A stretch of DNA of 64,000 nt from Rhyzopertha dominica. Its lineage: Eukaryota; Arthropoda; Insecta; Coleoptera; Bostrichidae. The stretch's first letter is position 1, and the number at the start of each line of letters is the position of its first letter. This document shows positions 45,620-57,832 of the stretch, piece by piece. A program made the position numbers and the translations under genes. Under the pieces are notes generated by a model. That model ran no database searches. It was given only the letters and a program-made list of their open reading frames with translations, and was not told the DNA's origin. The DNA lies in assembly GCA_025024175.1 (NCBI GenBank), contig QCXZ01000137.1:16244001-16308000 (forward strand), given 5' to 3'.

Positions 45620-48600
45620 TTGGAAAACGTGAACTATATTACGTTATCGAATACTCTTTGTTATCCTTGGTAGCACTGTTGTTTGAAAAAAAATTCTAAG
45701 ATTTAAAATGAGGAAATTTTAAGTTTAGTTCAGTAGTGGAAATATGGCAACGTTGTGTGAATGTGCTGTGTTGCGTTATGGAGTACCCTTTGCTATCCTT
45801 GGTAGCACTATTATTTGGAAAAAAANTCCAAAGTTTACAATGAGAAACCTTCAAGTTTANAAAATCTCANCTTTGGTTCGATAATGGAAATTTGACAACA
45901 CCGTGTAAATGTGCTATATTACGTAATCGAGTACCTTTTGCTATCCTAGCCAGCACTGTTATTTGGAAAAAAAATAAGATTTAAAATGAGAAACTTTCAA
46001 GTTTGGTTCAGTATTGGAAATTTGGCAACGCTGTGGGAATGTGCTATATTATGTAATCGAGTATCATTTGCTATCCTTGCTAGCACTGTTATTTGAAAAA
46101 AAAATTCTAAAATTTAAAATGAGAAAATCTCAAGTTTGGTTCAGCAATGGAAATCTGACAACACTGTGTGAATGTGTTATATTGCATTATCCAGTGCTCT
46201 TTGCTATCATTCCTAGCACTGTTATTTGTAAAAAAAATTCTATAATTTAAAATCAAAAAATCTCAAGTTTGGTTCAATAATGGAAATTTGGCAACGCTGT
46301 AAGAATTTGCTATATTATGTAATCGAGTACCCTTTGCTATCCTTGCACTGTTATTTGAAAAAAAATTCTAAAATTTAAAATCAGAAAATCTCAAGTACGG
46401 TTCAATAATGGAAATCTGACAACGCTGTGTGAATGTGCTATATTGCGTTATCGAGTACCTTTGTTATCCCTAGTAGCAGTGTTATTTGAAAGAAAAATTC
46501 TAAGATTTAAAATGAGAAACTTTCAGGTTTGGTTCAGTAGTGGAAATTTGGCAACGCTGTGTGAATGTGCTATATTGCGTTATCGAATGCCCTTTGCTAT
46601 CCTTGGTAGCACTGTTGTTTGAAAAAAAATATTCTAAGATTTAAAATGAGAGAATCCAAGTTTGGTTCGGTAATGGAAATCTGGCAACGCTGTATGAATG
46701 TGGTATATCACGTTATCGAGTAGGCTTTGCTATCCTTGCTAACATTGTTATTTGGAAAAAAAATTAAGATTTAAAATGAAAAACTTTTAAGTTTGGTTCA
46801 GTATTGGAAATTTGGCAACGCTGTATGAATGTATATTATGTAATCGAGTATCATTTGCTATCCTTGCTAACATTGTTATTTGAAAAAAAAATTATAAGAT
46901 TTAAAATGAGAAAATCTCAAGTTTGGTTCAGCAATGGAAATCTGACAACACTGTGCGAATGTGTTATATTGTGTTATCCAGTGCCCTTTGCTATACTTGG
47001 TAGCACTGTTATTTGTGAAATAAATTCTAAAATTTAAAATAAAAAATCTCAAGTTTGGTTCAATAATGGACATTTGGCAACGCTGTAAGAATGTGCTATA
47101 TTATGTAATCGAGTACCCTTTGCCATCCTTGCTAACACTGTTATTTGAAAAAAAATTCTAAGATTTAAAATCAGAAAATCTCAAGTACGGTTCAATAATT
47201 GAAATCTGACAACGCTGTGTGAATGTGCTATATTGCGTTATCGAGTACCTTTGTTATCCTTGGTAGCACTGTTATTTGAAATTAAAATTCTAAGATTTAA
47301 AATGAGATACTTTCAAGTTTGGTTCAGTAGTGGAAATTTGGCAACGCTGTGTGAATGTGCTATATTGCGTTATCGAATGCCCTTTGCTATCCTTGGTAGC
47401 ACTGTTGTTTGAAAAAAAAATATTCTAAGATTTAAAATGAGAGAATCCGAGTNTGGTTCGGTAATGTAAATCTGGCAACGCTGTATGAATGTGGTATATC
47501 ACGTTATCGAGTAGGCTTTGCTATCCTTGCTAACACTGTTATTTGGAAAAAAGTTAAGATTTAAAATTAGAAACTTTCAAGTTTGGTTTAGTATTGGAAA
47601 TTTGGCAACGCTGTATGAATGTGCTATATTATGTAATCGAGTATCATTTGCTATCCTTGCTAGCACTGTTATTTGAAAAAAAAATTCTAAAATTTAAAAT
47701 GAGAAAATCTCAAGTTTGGTTCAGCAATGGAAATATGACAACACTGTGTGAATGTGTTATATTGCATTATCCAGTGCTCTTTGCTATCATTGGTAGCACT
47801 GTTATTTGTAAAAAAAAAATTCTAAAATTTAAAATCAAAAAATCTCAAGTTTGGTTCAATAATGGAAATTTGGCAACGCTGTAAGAATGTGCTATATTAT
47901 GTAATCGAGTACCCTTTGCTATCCTTGCACTGTTATTTGAAAAAAAATTCTAAAATTTAAAATCAGAAAATCTCAAGTACGGTTCAATAATGGAAATCTG
48001 ACAACGCTGTGTGAATGTGCTATATTGCGTTATCGAGTACCTTTGTTATCCCTAGTAGCAGTGTTATTTGAAAAAAAAATTCTAAGATTTAAAATGAGAA
48101 ANTTTCAAGTTTNGTTCAGTAGTGGAAATTTGGCAACGCTGTGTGAATGTGCTATATTGCGTTATCGAATGCCCTTTGCTATCCTTGGTAGCACTGTTGT
48201 TTGAAAAAAAAATATTCTAAGATTTAAAATGAGAGAATCCAAGTTTGGTTCCGTAATGGAAATCTGGCAACGCTGTATGAATGTGGTATATCACGTTATC
48301 GAGTAGGCTTTGCTATCCTTGCTAACATTGTTATTTGGAAAAAAAATTAAGATTTAAAATGAGAAACTTTCAAGTTTGGTTCAGTATTGGAAATTTGGCA
48401 ACGCTGTATGAGTGTATATTATGTAATCGAGTATCATTTGCTATCCTTGCTAACACTGTTATTTGAAAAAAAAATATAAGATTTAAAATGAGAAAATCTC
48501 AAGTTTGGTTCAGCAATGGAAATCTGACAACACTGTGTGAATGTGTTATATTGCGTTATCCAGTGCCCTTTGCTATCCTTGGTAGCACTGTTATTTGTGA

Positions 48601-50000
48601 AATAAATTCTAAAATTTAAAATAAAAAAATCTCAAGTTTGGTTCAATAATGGAAATTTGGCAACGCTGTAAGAATGTGCTATATTATGTAATCGAGTACC
48701 CTTTGCTATCCTTGCTAGCACTGTTATTTGAAAAAAAAATTCTAAGATTTAAAATCAAAAAGTCTCAAGTACGGTTCAATAATGGAAATCTGACAACGCT
48801 GTGTGAATGTGCTATATTGCGTTATCGAGTACCTTTGTTACCCTTGGTAGCACTGTTATTTGAAATAAAAATTCTAAGATTTAAAATGAGATACTTTCAA
48901 GTTTGGTTCAGTAGTGGAAATTTGGCAACGCTGTGTGAATGGTGTGAATGTGCTATATTGCGTTATCGAGTACCTTTGTTACNCTTGGTAGCACTGTTAT
49001 TTGAAATAAAAATTCTAAGANTTAAAATGAGAAAATCCGAGNTTGGTNCGGTAATGGAAATCTGGCAACGCTGTANGAATGTGGTATATCACGTTATCGA
49101 GTAGGCTTTGCTATCCTTGCTNACACTGTTATTTGGAAAAAAAATTAAGATTTAAAATTAGAAACTTTCAAGTTTGGTTCAGTNTTGGAAATTTGGCAAC
49201 GCTGTGTGAATGTGCTATATTATGTAATCGAGTACCATTTGCTATCCTTGCAGGCACTGTTATTTGAAAATAAAATCGAAAATTTAAAATGAGAAAATCT
49301 CAAGTTTGGTTCAGCAATGAAAATCTGACAACACTGTGTGAATGTGTTATATTGCATTATCCAGTGCTCTTTGCTATCACTGGTAGCACTGTTATTTGTA
49401 AAAAAAAATCTAAAATTTAAAATAAAAAAATCTCACGTTTGGTTCAATAATGAAAATTTGGCAACGCTGTAAGAATGTGCTATATTATGTAATCGAGTAC
49501 CCTTTGCTAACCTTGCACTGTTATTTGAAAAAAAAATTCTAAAATTTAAAATCAGAAAATCTCAAGTACGGTTCAATAATGGAAATCTGACAACGCTGTG
49601 TGAATGTGCTATATTGCGTTATCGAGTACCTTTGTTATCCCTAGTAGCAGTGTTATTTGAAAAAAAAAATTCTAAGATTTAAAATGAGAAACTTTTAAGT
49701 TTGGTTCAGTAGTAGAAATTTGGCAACGCTGTGTGAATATACTGTATTGCATTATCGGATATTTGTTGGCTGCTATCCGTTATTTGAAAAAACATGCCAG
49801 ATTTTAAATGAGAAAATTTCAAGTTTGGTTTAATACGGGAAATCTGGTAACACTGTGTGAATTTACTATATTGCGTTATCGATTAGCCTGTGGCTGCTAC
49901 CAGTGTCATTAAAAAATATCTAGAATCTGAAATGAAAAAATGCAAAATTACTTCAGTACTGGAAGTCTGCAAACGCTGTCTAAATGGGCTATAATAATAT
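45620..50000. repeat. 131-bp satellite with 6-mer (~790 bp) higher-order repeat
   Basis: There are about 33 monomers of ~131 bp, each containing ctatccttg(g/c)tagcactgttatttgaaaa, then ctaagatttaaaatgagaaa, caagtttggttcag.a.tgga and caacgctgt.tgaatgtgctatatt. Specific variants recur every sixth monomer: the same marker falls at 46014, 46804, 47594, ~48384 and ~49183, spacing 790, 790, 790, ~799. One monomer in each set has ggctttgctatcc, another a shortened tatccttgcactg, and so on. The outer monomers (45620-46000 and 49745-50000) are the most diverged, as expected when homogenisation acts on the centre. The unit length is not a multiple of three, so the short frames inside are not genes. Confidence 0.95.
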
Positions 50001-50406
50001 TATAGTATGTAATAATAGTGTAGAACTATAAATAGTAAGTTCATAAACACTTTACAAACAAATTACTGTAGAAAAAAGAGTTATATTGTACTAAAATTAA
50101 TTAATACATCACCCTGTCCCTCTCAAACTATTATTTGTAAAATATTAATAGGTGACAAAAAATAATGGTACATAAACGTGATATAAAATCGAGTGCGCCA
50201 CATAAAATTTCTAATTAGAAATAAGAGATGTTAATTGAAATAAAATTTCAACCAATGTACTTTTATTACATCTTACTTTACATATATTAAAAGACAAAAA
50301 CGATAATTAATATATGTCAATGCAAATGAGAAAAGTACATAAAGTACAATCGAGGAGAAAAAAATTACTTGCATAAATATGGATTTTCAAAATATTATTG
50401 ACTTAC
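50001..50406 (-). other. Presumed Helitron intron sequence
   Basis: AT-rich and without recognisable features, between the satellite array and the small exon. Confidence 0.4.
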
Positions 50407-50509
50407 CCTTATGTAATGCAAATTGTAGCTAGTGGAAGCAGCACCGTGGAATCGTAGGAATTTTTCTGAAAAGAAAAATCGCCCAAGATCCTTACAGCAA
50501 TAGGTACCG
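50407..50509 (-). other. Putative untranslated exon of the Helitron transcript
   Basis: On the - strand an acceptor (TTTTATTTCAG) precedes 50509 and a consensus donor (AAGG|GTAAGTC) follows 50407. The 103-bp interval contains no ATG, as suits a 5' leader. It also contains an internal acceptor-like TTTTTCTTTTCAG, giving a possible shorter form. Only splice-site sequence supports it. Confidence 0.4.
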
Positions 50510-51169
50510 CTGAAATAAAATGTAATATTAATAAAACTAATGTAAACGACAAAAGACATATTGCAACTTATATTAAAACAAAATGGTATCGAATATTTAC
50601 TATAGGAGTGTGAAAAAAGGAAGCCGCTGAATGCAAATTTCCAGACAATAACATGAATAACTAATTGAAAATCTAATCTCTATTTAAATTCACCTGAATA
50701 GAAAATCGACCAATACATAAAAACATTTGTGAAACCTAGACTCCTAGAAATTTTGAATCCTCTGGAGGTATTAATTTTTTTATAGTAGAAGCAACTGGAA
50801 CCTTGCAACCTCCGTTGGAAGCAGTTGGATTACAAAAAAAAATCACCCAGTGTAAGACAACCTTTAGAAATCATCCTATTTTAATTATTGTAATCTACCT
50901 AGCGACCTACAGCATCATATAAAAAAAAACACGTGACGCAAACTTAAACTATTCCGAGCCTATGTTTTGCGTTAATATACCACGTTATGAAAGTTATCCT
51001 TTGAAAAAATACAACCAGTGTACACTTTTTTCATCACGTATAAACCTGGTGCTCTTCGACTCTCTGAAGCAATTAATGTTCTAGTACAAATCACTTGAAA
51101 CGATTCACGAAAAGCCTTATCGAATAAACACACACGATTCTCGCCTTCGAGATACGGCATATTTCAAAA
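50510..51169. other. Presumed intron or spacer
   Basis: Nothing recognised; a 62-codon - strand frame (50972-51160) has no family motif. Confidence 0.35.
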
Positions 51170-52055
51170 TCCGGGACGTCACTAAAACAGCTGGCCGCTA
51201 ACTGGTCAGTGTATCCCGGCCCGTATCGTAAAAACGCGTATAACGCTCGATTTCGGACAAATTAAATATACCAAGAGCCCTAACCGAAATGAAAGTCAAT
51301 TCGTACTGCCCTTCTTGAGACAAATAAAACACGGCTCCAAACTAAATGGATCGGTAAATAATGGAAAACCCCCAATGCTGGTTGCACAGCAAAAATGAAC
51401 ATGTGATGAAACAGTGACAAATCGCTTACAGTAAGAAACTAACGCAGTAACAACCCCAAGGCGACCGTGTGATTTATTGAATAAAAATCTGAAACATCCC
51501 GCCTGTTTGTAAATTTGAATAGCATAAATTAATACCAAAAAAAATGCCTGGAGTTGTGCAAAGCTCAGTGACCGATTTCTAACCTTAAAACACACTCCCG
51601 TGATGCAGATATGCTCTTAAACAACGCAAACGTTTTAAACAAAAAATGTGCTGCATTGAGATGTTTTAAAAGTGTCAAAAAATGGTCAGGTTTGACAAAG
51701 TGTCATCAAATCCTAGAAGAAAATTGTGGTGGAATTTTAACGTATCAAAGGTTGAGCATTATCCCAATATTCAAAAGCTTACCTGAATTAACTGTACTGA
51801 ACTGAAAATCGTAATATAGGGCGTTGAAATTTTACGGACCGAAGTAAATATCGATTTGCACGGCTCTCTTCATCAGGGTAATAATATACCCCAAAGTTAA
51901 CATGGGACAAAAGCACTGATTAATATGAACTGCACAGCGATAAATCATCAACTAAGCAAACTATCATAAACAATAAGCTCTAAAAATGAACCTACCTTGT
52001 AAAAAAATGAAATATCCAGGAAATGTATGCGGCACGGAGCACTCAAATGCTGTTA
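51170..52055. repeat. Diverged direct repeat, copy 1 (proposed Helitron leader region)
   Basis: It matches 52795-53690 over about 880 bp from ccgggacg through agctggccgctaactggt, tcgtactgcccttcttga, ccaaggcgaccgtgtgattt and cgtaatatagggcgttgaaatt. Near its right end the - strand has a splice-donor-like ACAAG|GTAGGT (exon end 51996), conserved in the other copy as ACAAG|GTGAGT (exon end 53636). Confidence 0.75.
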
Positions 52056-52449
52056 TATTTTCAACAACGTTTATCTGTTTTCTTTTATGATTACACTTTA
52101 CTCTCGCTACTTAACCTAACTTGACAACGCGTCACCTAATGCCGGCGTATTATTTTAAATTCCTAAAGTAACTTTTATTTATTTTATTATTATAGATAAA
52201 GTAACTATATAGATTAAGTAGCGCAACCATCCGCCATGTTTGGGATTTTTCAAAGCGGCAAGTTCAAAAGTTGGCAGATTTTTAGAGGTTGCAAATATTA
52301 TATAAAAGTTAGTCGATTTTTTCAGGGTTCTATGTTCTTTTTCCTATAAAAAAATCGATTAATGTTAAATAAGGTACATAAAAATCATCATGAATTTTAT
52401 TGAAATATTCAAATTTTAATTAAAAAAAAGACAATTTCAAAATAAACAA

Positions 52450-52776
52450 TTATTTATTAACAGCTACACGCATGGCCATGCTGCGGCTGGCATGAGCTTC
52501 TTCCGAAAAATCTTTTTTATATTTGGAATTCAAAAGAAAATATAGCCTACATTTAAAAAATAATTTTACAGTTTTTTCAAAAATATTGTGACAATTTAAA
52601 ATTGTATCTGGACAACCAATAATATTGATTACATTATTTACAAAATTATCTAAACTTAATCTATTATTTACAATATCATCTTCAGATGCCCTAAAACGAA
52701 GTTCCATATTATATATACAATTATACAAATCTATTGTTGGATGTTGTAAACAATTAACTTTAAATTCTTTACACAC
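52450..52776 (-). pseudogene. Unrecognised 108-codon frame, possibly transposase C-terminus
   Basis: The - strand frame includes ASEDDIVNNRLSLDNFVNNV and FEKTVKLFFKCRLYFLLNSK, and ends in RVAVNK before a TAA followed by an AATAAA-like signal. The helical basic C-terminal pattern is loosely reminiscent of THAP/P-like transposase ends, but I cannot name it. It lies between the two direct repeats 51170-52055 and 52795-53690, so it may be an inserted or captured gene fragment. Confidence 0.35.
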
Positions 52777-52794
52777 AGTTACTTTATTAAATTC

Positions 52795-53690
52795 CGGGAC
52801 GCCAACGCCACCTCGTAAACGTTGGCGTCATTAAAACANCTGGCCGCTAACTGGTTAGTATCTCCGGGCCCGGANCGTTGTAAAAACGCGTATAACCCCT
52901 GATTTTGGAGCCCCAAATTAAACATACCAAGAGTCCCAACCGAAATGAAAATCAATTCGTACTGCCCTTCTTGAAACGAATAAAACACGACTCCAAACTT
53001 AACTAAATAAATCGGTAAATAATGAAAAACTTCCAACACTGGTGGCACAGCAGAAATGAACAGGTGATCAAACAGCGACAAACCGTTTACAATAAAAAAT
53101 TAACGCAATAACAAACCCAAGGCGACCGTGTGATTTATGAAATAAAAAACTGAAACACCTCGCACATTTGTAAATTGCATAGGTAGCACAAATTAACATG
53201 AATAAATACATGGAGCTGTGCGAAGCTGAGTGGTAAATTTCTAACCGTGAAACACACTCCCGTGATGCAGATATGGTCCATAACAACGTAAATGTTTTAA
53301 GCAAAGAATATGCTGCATTGAGAAGTTTTAAAAGTGTCAAAAAATAGTCAGATCCTAGAGGAAAACCGTGGTTGTATCGAAGGTTAAGCATTACGCCAAT
53401 ATTTAAAATCGTACCTCAAAATAACTACTGCGCCGAAAATCGTAATATAGGGCGTTGAAATTTGAGGGACCGAAGTGAATATCGATTTGAACGGTTCTCT
53501 TTTGAACAGGTAATACTATACCCCAAAGTTAGCACCGGACAAAAACACTGATCAACACGAACTACGCGGCGATACGCCGTTAACTAAGCAATCTATCATA
53601 AAAAATAAGCTCTTAAAATTAATAGCATTACTCACCTTGTACAAAAAAAGAAGATATATCCAATAAATGTAAGATATGGGGCACTGCACA
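52795..53690. repeat. Diverged direct repeat, copy 2
   Basis: Partner of 51170-52055 with an offset of about 1.63 kb. It begins with cgggacgccaacgccacct...acgttggcgtca, itself a small inverted repeat absent from copy 1. It keeps a donor-like ACAAG|GTGAGT on the - strand at 53636. Confidence 0.75.
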
Positions 53691-53849
53691 AGAAGTTTGC
53701 ACTAATTCACTAATCACTATTCACAAACTGTCAAATCATCAGGTTAGAAGCTGGGGTATGTGCTGAAGTGCACGTACCGAAAACACATGCTCGATGTGGG
53801 CACTTGCTGGAACGGAAGGGCCTCTGAAAAATGGATTAATTCGTGTGAA

Positions 53850-55205
53850 AAATAGGAACGAAAATCGGAATATTTTCGTTATTACGGGGTGTACGCGAAT
53901 GGGTTTTTTTGCTATAAAGAGATCAATTTTGTATATATCCCATAAACCGATTTAAAACAATTTTAGCGGTTCCGTTTTCTTTTAATCGAAGCTAAAAAAG
54001 TTGGATGCACCGTTTCATCACAAATCATTCAGCGAAATCTAACATAATGAGAGAACCATAATGCTCAGGTGAACGCAGTTTTTTGCATTTAGCAGCCTAA
54101 AAATGTACCTTTACCGTGTACACTTTAAAAAAATCTCTACCTATTCACCTGTCTTAAAATCGAGGTCGAAGTGCGCTGAAACCCGTGATTATTTAGCGAA
54201 TGTAGAATTCCACTATTATTGCTATACTGAAGAAAGTATTATGAATATTGGGATGCGGTTTTTGGATTCGGATGGGGCAAGATTATATCTAACAGGTATT
54301 CAACTTTCAAAAACTTTCCGCCATTCAATTAGTTGTAAATCGAGAATGAATATCACACTTTTTTTATGACCGCATCAAACTGAAAATGTATTTTTAACCT
54401 TTATTTTAAGTTAGAGGAATCGAAATAAAACCATAATGTATTGTGTTTTGAAATGGCCTATTTTACATGTTCATGTCGAAAGTTATGCTGAATTTCCACC
54501 AATTGGACCAAATGAAAGAAAAACACATACACGTTGTTTCTGTTCATAAACCTCTGGAGTCGTAATTTAAGCTAACTAAAAATAATTGGAATCGGAACGC
54601 AACATCCTGTACATATAGATTATGGATGTAGAAGGATTGTCTATAATGTAGCGGGGATCACTAAGAAAATGCGATAAATCGAAAATCCATCGGTATTGTG
54701 ATGTCAAAAATAAAAACGGAAATTAGAATATTTCCGTAATTATATTATTTCTTGTTATAAAAAGATTAATGTTGTATCCATCGCAAAGAATGATTTAAAT
54801 AAGTTTTCGTCTTTCATTTTTTCTTTAATCGAAGCTAGTACGTTTAGAATGCATTATTTTTAACAAACTTTTCAGCTAAATGTAATGTAATTAGAGAACT
54901 ATATTGTTTACATAAATGTGTGTTTTTGCATTAATAAGTAGCCTAAAAGTATATCTTTACTGTGTGCAGTTTTGAAAAACTTTTACTTATTTTAAAATCG
55001 AGGTCGAAAAGCTTCGAAGCCGAAACAAATGTAAAATTCTATCATTATTGCTGTACTGAAGAAAGTATTCTAGATATTAGCATACGGCTTTTGAATTTGT
55101 GTGGGGAAAGGCTATATGTAACATATGTTCCATTTTCAGAAACTTAAATTAATTGTAAATCGAAGTTGAAGATCACTTTTTTGACGGCCACATCAGATTG
55201 AAACT
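53850..55205. repeat. Diverged tandem duplication of a ~530-bp block
   Basis: Block A (53850-54385) and block B (54695-55205) share, in order, cggaatatttt(c)cgt.att, tttaatcgaagcta, gtagcctaaaa.gta, aaaatcgaggtcgaa, attattgct.tactgaagaaagtatt and ttgtaaatcgaa. The 310-bp spacer is unrelated. The frames inside (54103-54369, 54962-55147) are not conserved as protein in any convincing way. Confidence 0.7.
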
Positions 55206-57480
55206 AACGTTGAAACAAAAAGCGAAGGGATAGGAGTGAAATACACCGTAGATAAGTAACATGGGTGCAAAAGAAAAATTTTCCAAAATGTAATCAAAAT
55301 CGGTGAAAAAGTGCAGCAATTATCGAAAAAAAAAAGTTTTTTTAAATGCCACAATTTTAAGGTCACATTTTCGAAATGTTACCCGCCAGGGGGACGGGAT
55401 GGTACCAAAAGATAGCCCCGAATGTAAACTTTTATACAATATATGAACGGTGCGGATTAGTTGATAACCGGCGTCGCTATGACATCAGTGCGGATCTATC
55501 ATGGAAAAGTGAATAAAGGCGTCGCGATGCACAGCTCAATTAAAAAATTCACCGTCGTCGTCCCCGACAACGCAGAAACACATGTGATGTGGTAAAAGAA
55601 AAGGAAAGAAATGTACTTTCACATTTACCATAATAAAGGGTACAAAATGAAATTAGTATTACAGTAATGAAAGAAGTATATACTAATATTTAGTGAGTAA
55701 AATGTGATAAAGAAAAATACATATAAAAGTGTTAGGAAACTGCTAATTTATTATTGAATATTATAGAAAAATTTAGATGGTTGAAAAAGCAATAATGAAA
55801 TCATAACAGAAATGTTTGAATACTTTTAAATTAATAATTCGTGTCTTTAGAAACCACGTGAATCTGTAAATATATAAAAATATACACTAATAAACAACAG
55901 TAATAAAAATAAATACCAGCAATATCTTACCTTGGTAACATTGTTATTCTCTATTGCAAATTATAAAATTTGAAAAGTATGTTTAAACTACAGTGACAAT
56001 CACATATGTTAGAACATTCTGGTTTTCTCAGTATGGAAAAAAAACAATAATAGTAGATTACATTATTGGAAACATTGTTTAAAAACTATTGTTATTATAA
56101 ATTATAAATATTGAAAATTAATAAGAGTAGATATACTTTACTACGACTGTAGTTATGATTCTATGTCAAAATGTCACGTCAACCAATTAATTAGCTATGT
56201 TGCCAATCATGTCAAACAATAAATTGACGTAATTTTAGAAACATAGGTATGTATGTAATATCAGATAATATTTTAAATGACTAAAATACTATAATATACA
56301 TTAAGTTTGTTAAAGCTAAATTGTTTACTCAAAATATTTATATATCAAATATAATCTGGATCTATTCAGTAAGGAATGCTTAATTTAAATTTAGAGAAAA
56401 TGTCGAAGGAAAATAAAACTGCAGGTAAACTTAAATAAAAGTGTAATATATTAATTTAAGAAATAAAACAAATAACTTAAATAATAATATTTACATAATA
56501 AACTAATAAAACATTATTGATAAATAAAAAAAATGTAAAAATAAAAAAATTACAATTTTTTTTATAAGAAAGAGACGTACCTTATACCTATACAATTTTA
56601 TAAATATTAATATATGAAAGTATATGTATCTATTAAATGTATTAAATAATAAGCCTTTATATTAAGAAATAAGCCAAATTCTGTTTGTTTAATACATTAT
56701 TTGTTCTTTGTTGAAGTGATTAAATTAAAATATAATTACTATTATCTGTGATTAATATGGAAATTGTTATTTATTAGAAAATGTGTAAAAATAAAAAATA
56801 CCCTAAGATTGTGTCTGACAATCAATCACCACAAGAGATAGTTTAATTTGTACAATACCTAAACAACAACGGAAGGTATCATCGACTTACTCGATCCATT
56901 TTTTATATCTATTATAATAATAAATTTAATATAAAATAGCAATTATTTTAATTGATACTAACAATATATCCTAATGATGACAGTAAAAAAGAAACCTAAG
57001 AAAAAGTTATTGTAATAACAGATTTATATACATATTGAAAAAGTATTGCCAACATTAAGTGGAAATGAAAACTGAAATTGTTTGATTGTCACTTAAACGT
57101 ACTACCATTATACTACCAAATTCTATCCATATTCAAAGTAAAAATGACATACCTATATAGTATATATACAGATTTTTTATAAATGATTCAAACATCCATA
57201 GTGCGTATAGAAATTATCGATTAAATCAATTTACCACCTTTCAAGAAAGTAACATACTTGTCATTTATCGATTTTTGAATTATTTGATATATTTTAATAT
57301 GAGAAAACACCTCAGCGTGTGTATTTTCAACATATTCTGTAGTGTTTTGTGGGATAATTAACTTTAAAGTTGCTTGTCCAACAGCAAATATATAACAATA
57401 ATTAACAAAATATGACAATTCAAATGTAAAATGAATAAAACAGACAAAAATAGCATTGACAAATGCTTTAAAGAGAATTC
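55206..57480. other. AT-rich stretch, nothing recognised
   Basis: No gene or clear repeat, apart from a GC-richer patch with CG dinucleotides at 55440-55575. Confidence 0.4.
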
Positions 57481-57800
57481 TGAGTTTGTAGTTATGCGAG
57501 CAGTAAAGACAAAAACGATAAGTTACGCTAGGCTTTTGTTGGAGGCCAATATTGTGAAGATTACGAGGACGTGTGACGAAAATGGAAAAATGTTCCTATG
57601 AGGACAACGGCTTCTACAGGAGATGAAAAGGTGCGGACCAGGGGTGCGGTGCGATGATCTTAATTCCTACATACAACCATATGAAGAAGAGTGGCTTGGC
57701 CGTTGGACAGTCTTGTAGTGCTGAGTTGGACGACAAATGGGATTATGATTCACCACAAGCAGCAATGCTAAAACATTAAAATTTGAAGCATAAAGTAATA
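57480..57800. repeat. Downstream module of the SGNH locus, copy 1
   Basis: Sequence from agttatgcgagcagtaaag through ggaggccaatatt, gtcttgtagtgctga and ccaccacaa-like gcagcaatg recurs at 62640-62930 and 63495-63800, in each case next to SGNH C-terminal sequence. It is therefore part of the duplicated unit. Confidence 0.7.
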
Positions 57801-57832
57801 AATCACATATAATGATGAAATATAAAACTTAC

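Larger units (their letters stand above)
36476..52196 (-). mobile_element. Autonomous Helitron (3' end secure, 5' end tentative)
   Basis: Read on the - strand, the proposed order is: 5' TC terminus at 52196, a leader exon, a small exon (50509-50407), a 4.4 kb satellite array (50000-45620), the 1947-codon RepHel-type reading frame (45523-39680), short tandem repeats, a C-rich module array, and the 3' hairpin plus CTAG|T at 36476. Helitrons have no inverted repeats and no target duplication, and insert between A and T. The 3' end shows this (CTAG then T). The 5' end, A|TCTATAATAATAAAAT, fits the TC rule but is AT-rich and could be chance. If it is wrong, the element is shorter, but the coding part and 3' end stand. 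Confidence 0.6.

Noticed and set aside
46014..49267. Repeated frames beginning MEIWQRC... within the satellite
   Set aside because: They recur every 790 bp because the DNA repeats. Monomer length is not a multiple of three and frames break at unit edges, so they are not genes.
45620..50000. CRISPR-like array
   Set aside because: Monomers are tandem satellite units with no constant repeat/unique spacer pattern, in a eukaryotic context.
51296..53391. - strand frames of 99-107 codons in the two direct repeats
   Set aside because: Similarity between them follows DNA similarity, with frameshifts and stops; no sign of protein-level conservation.
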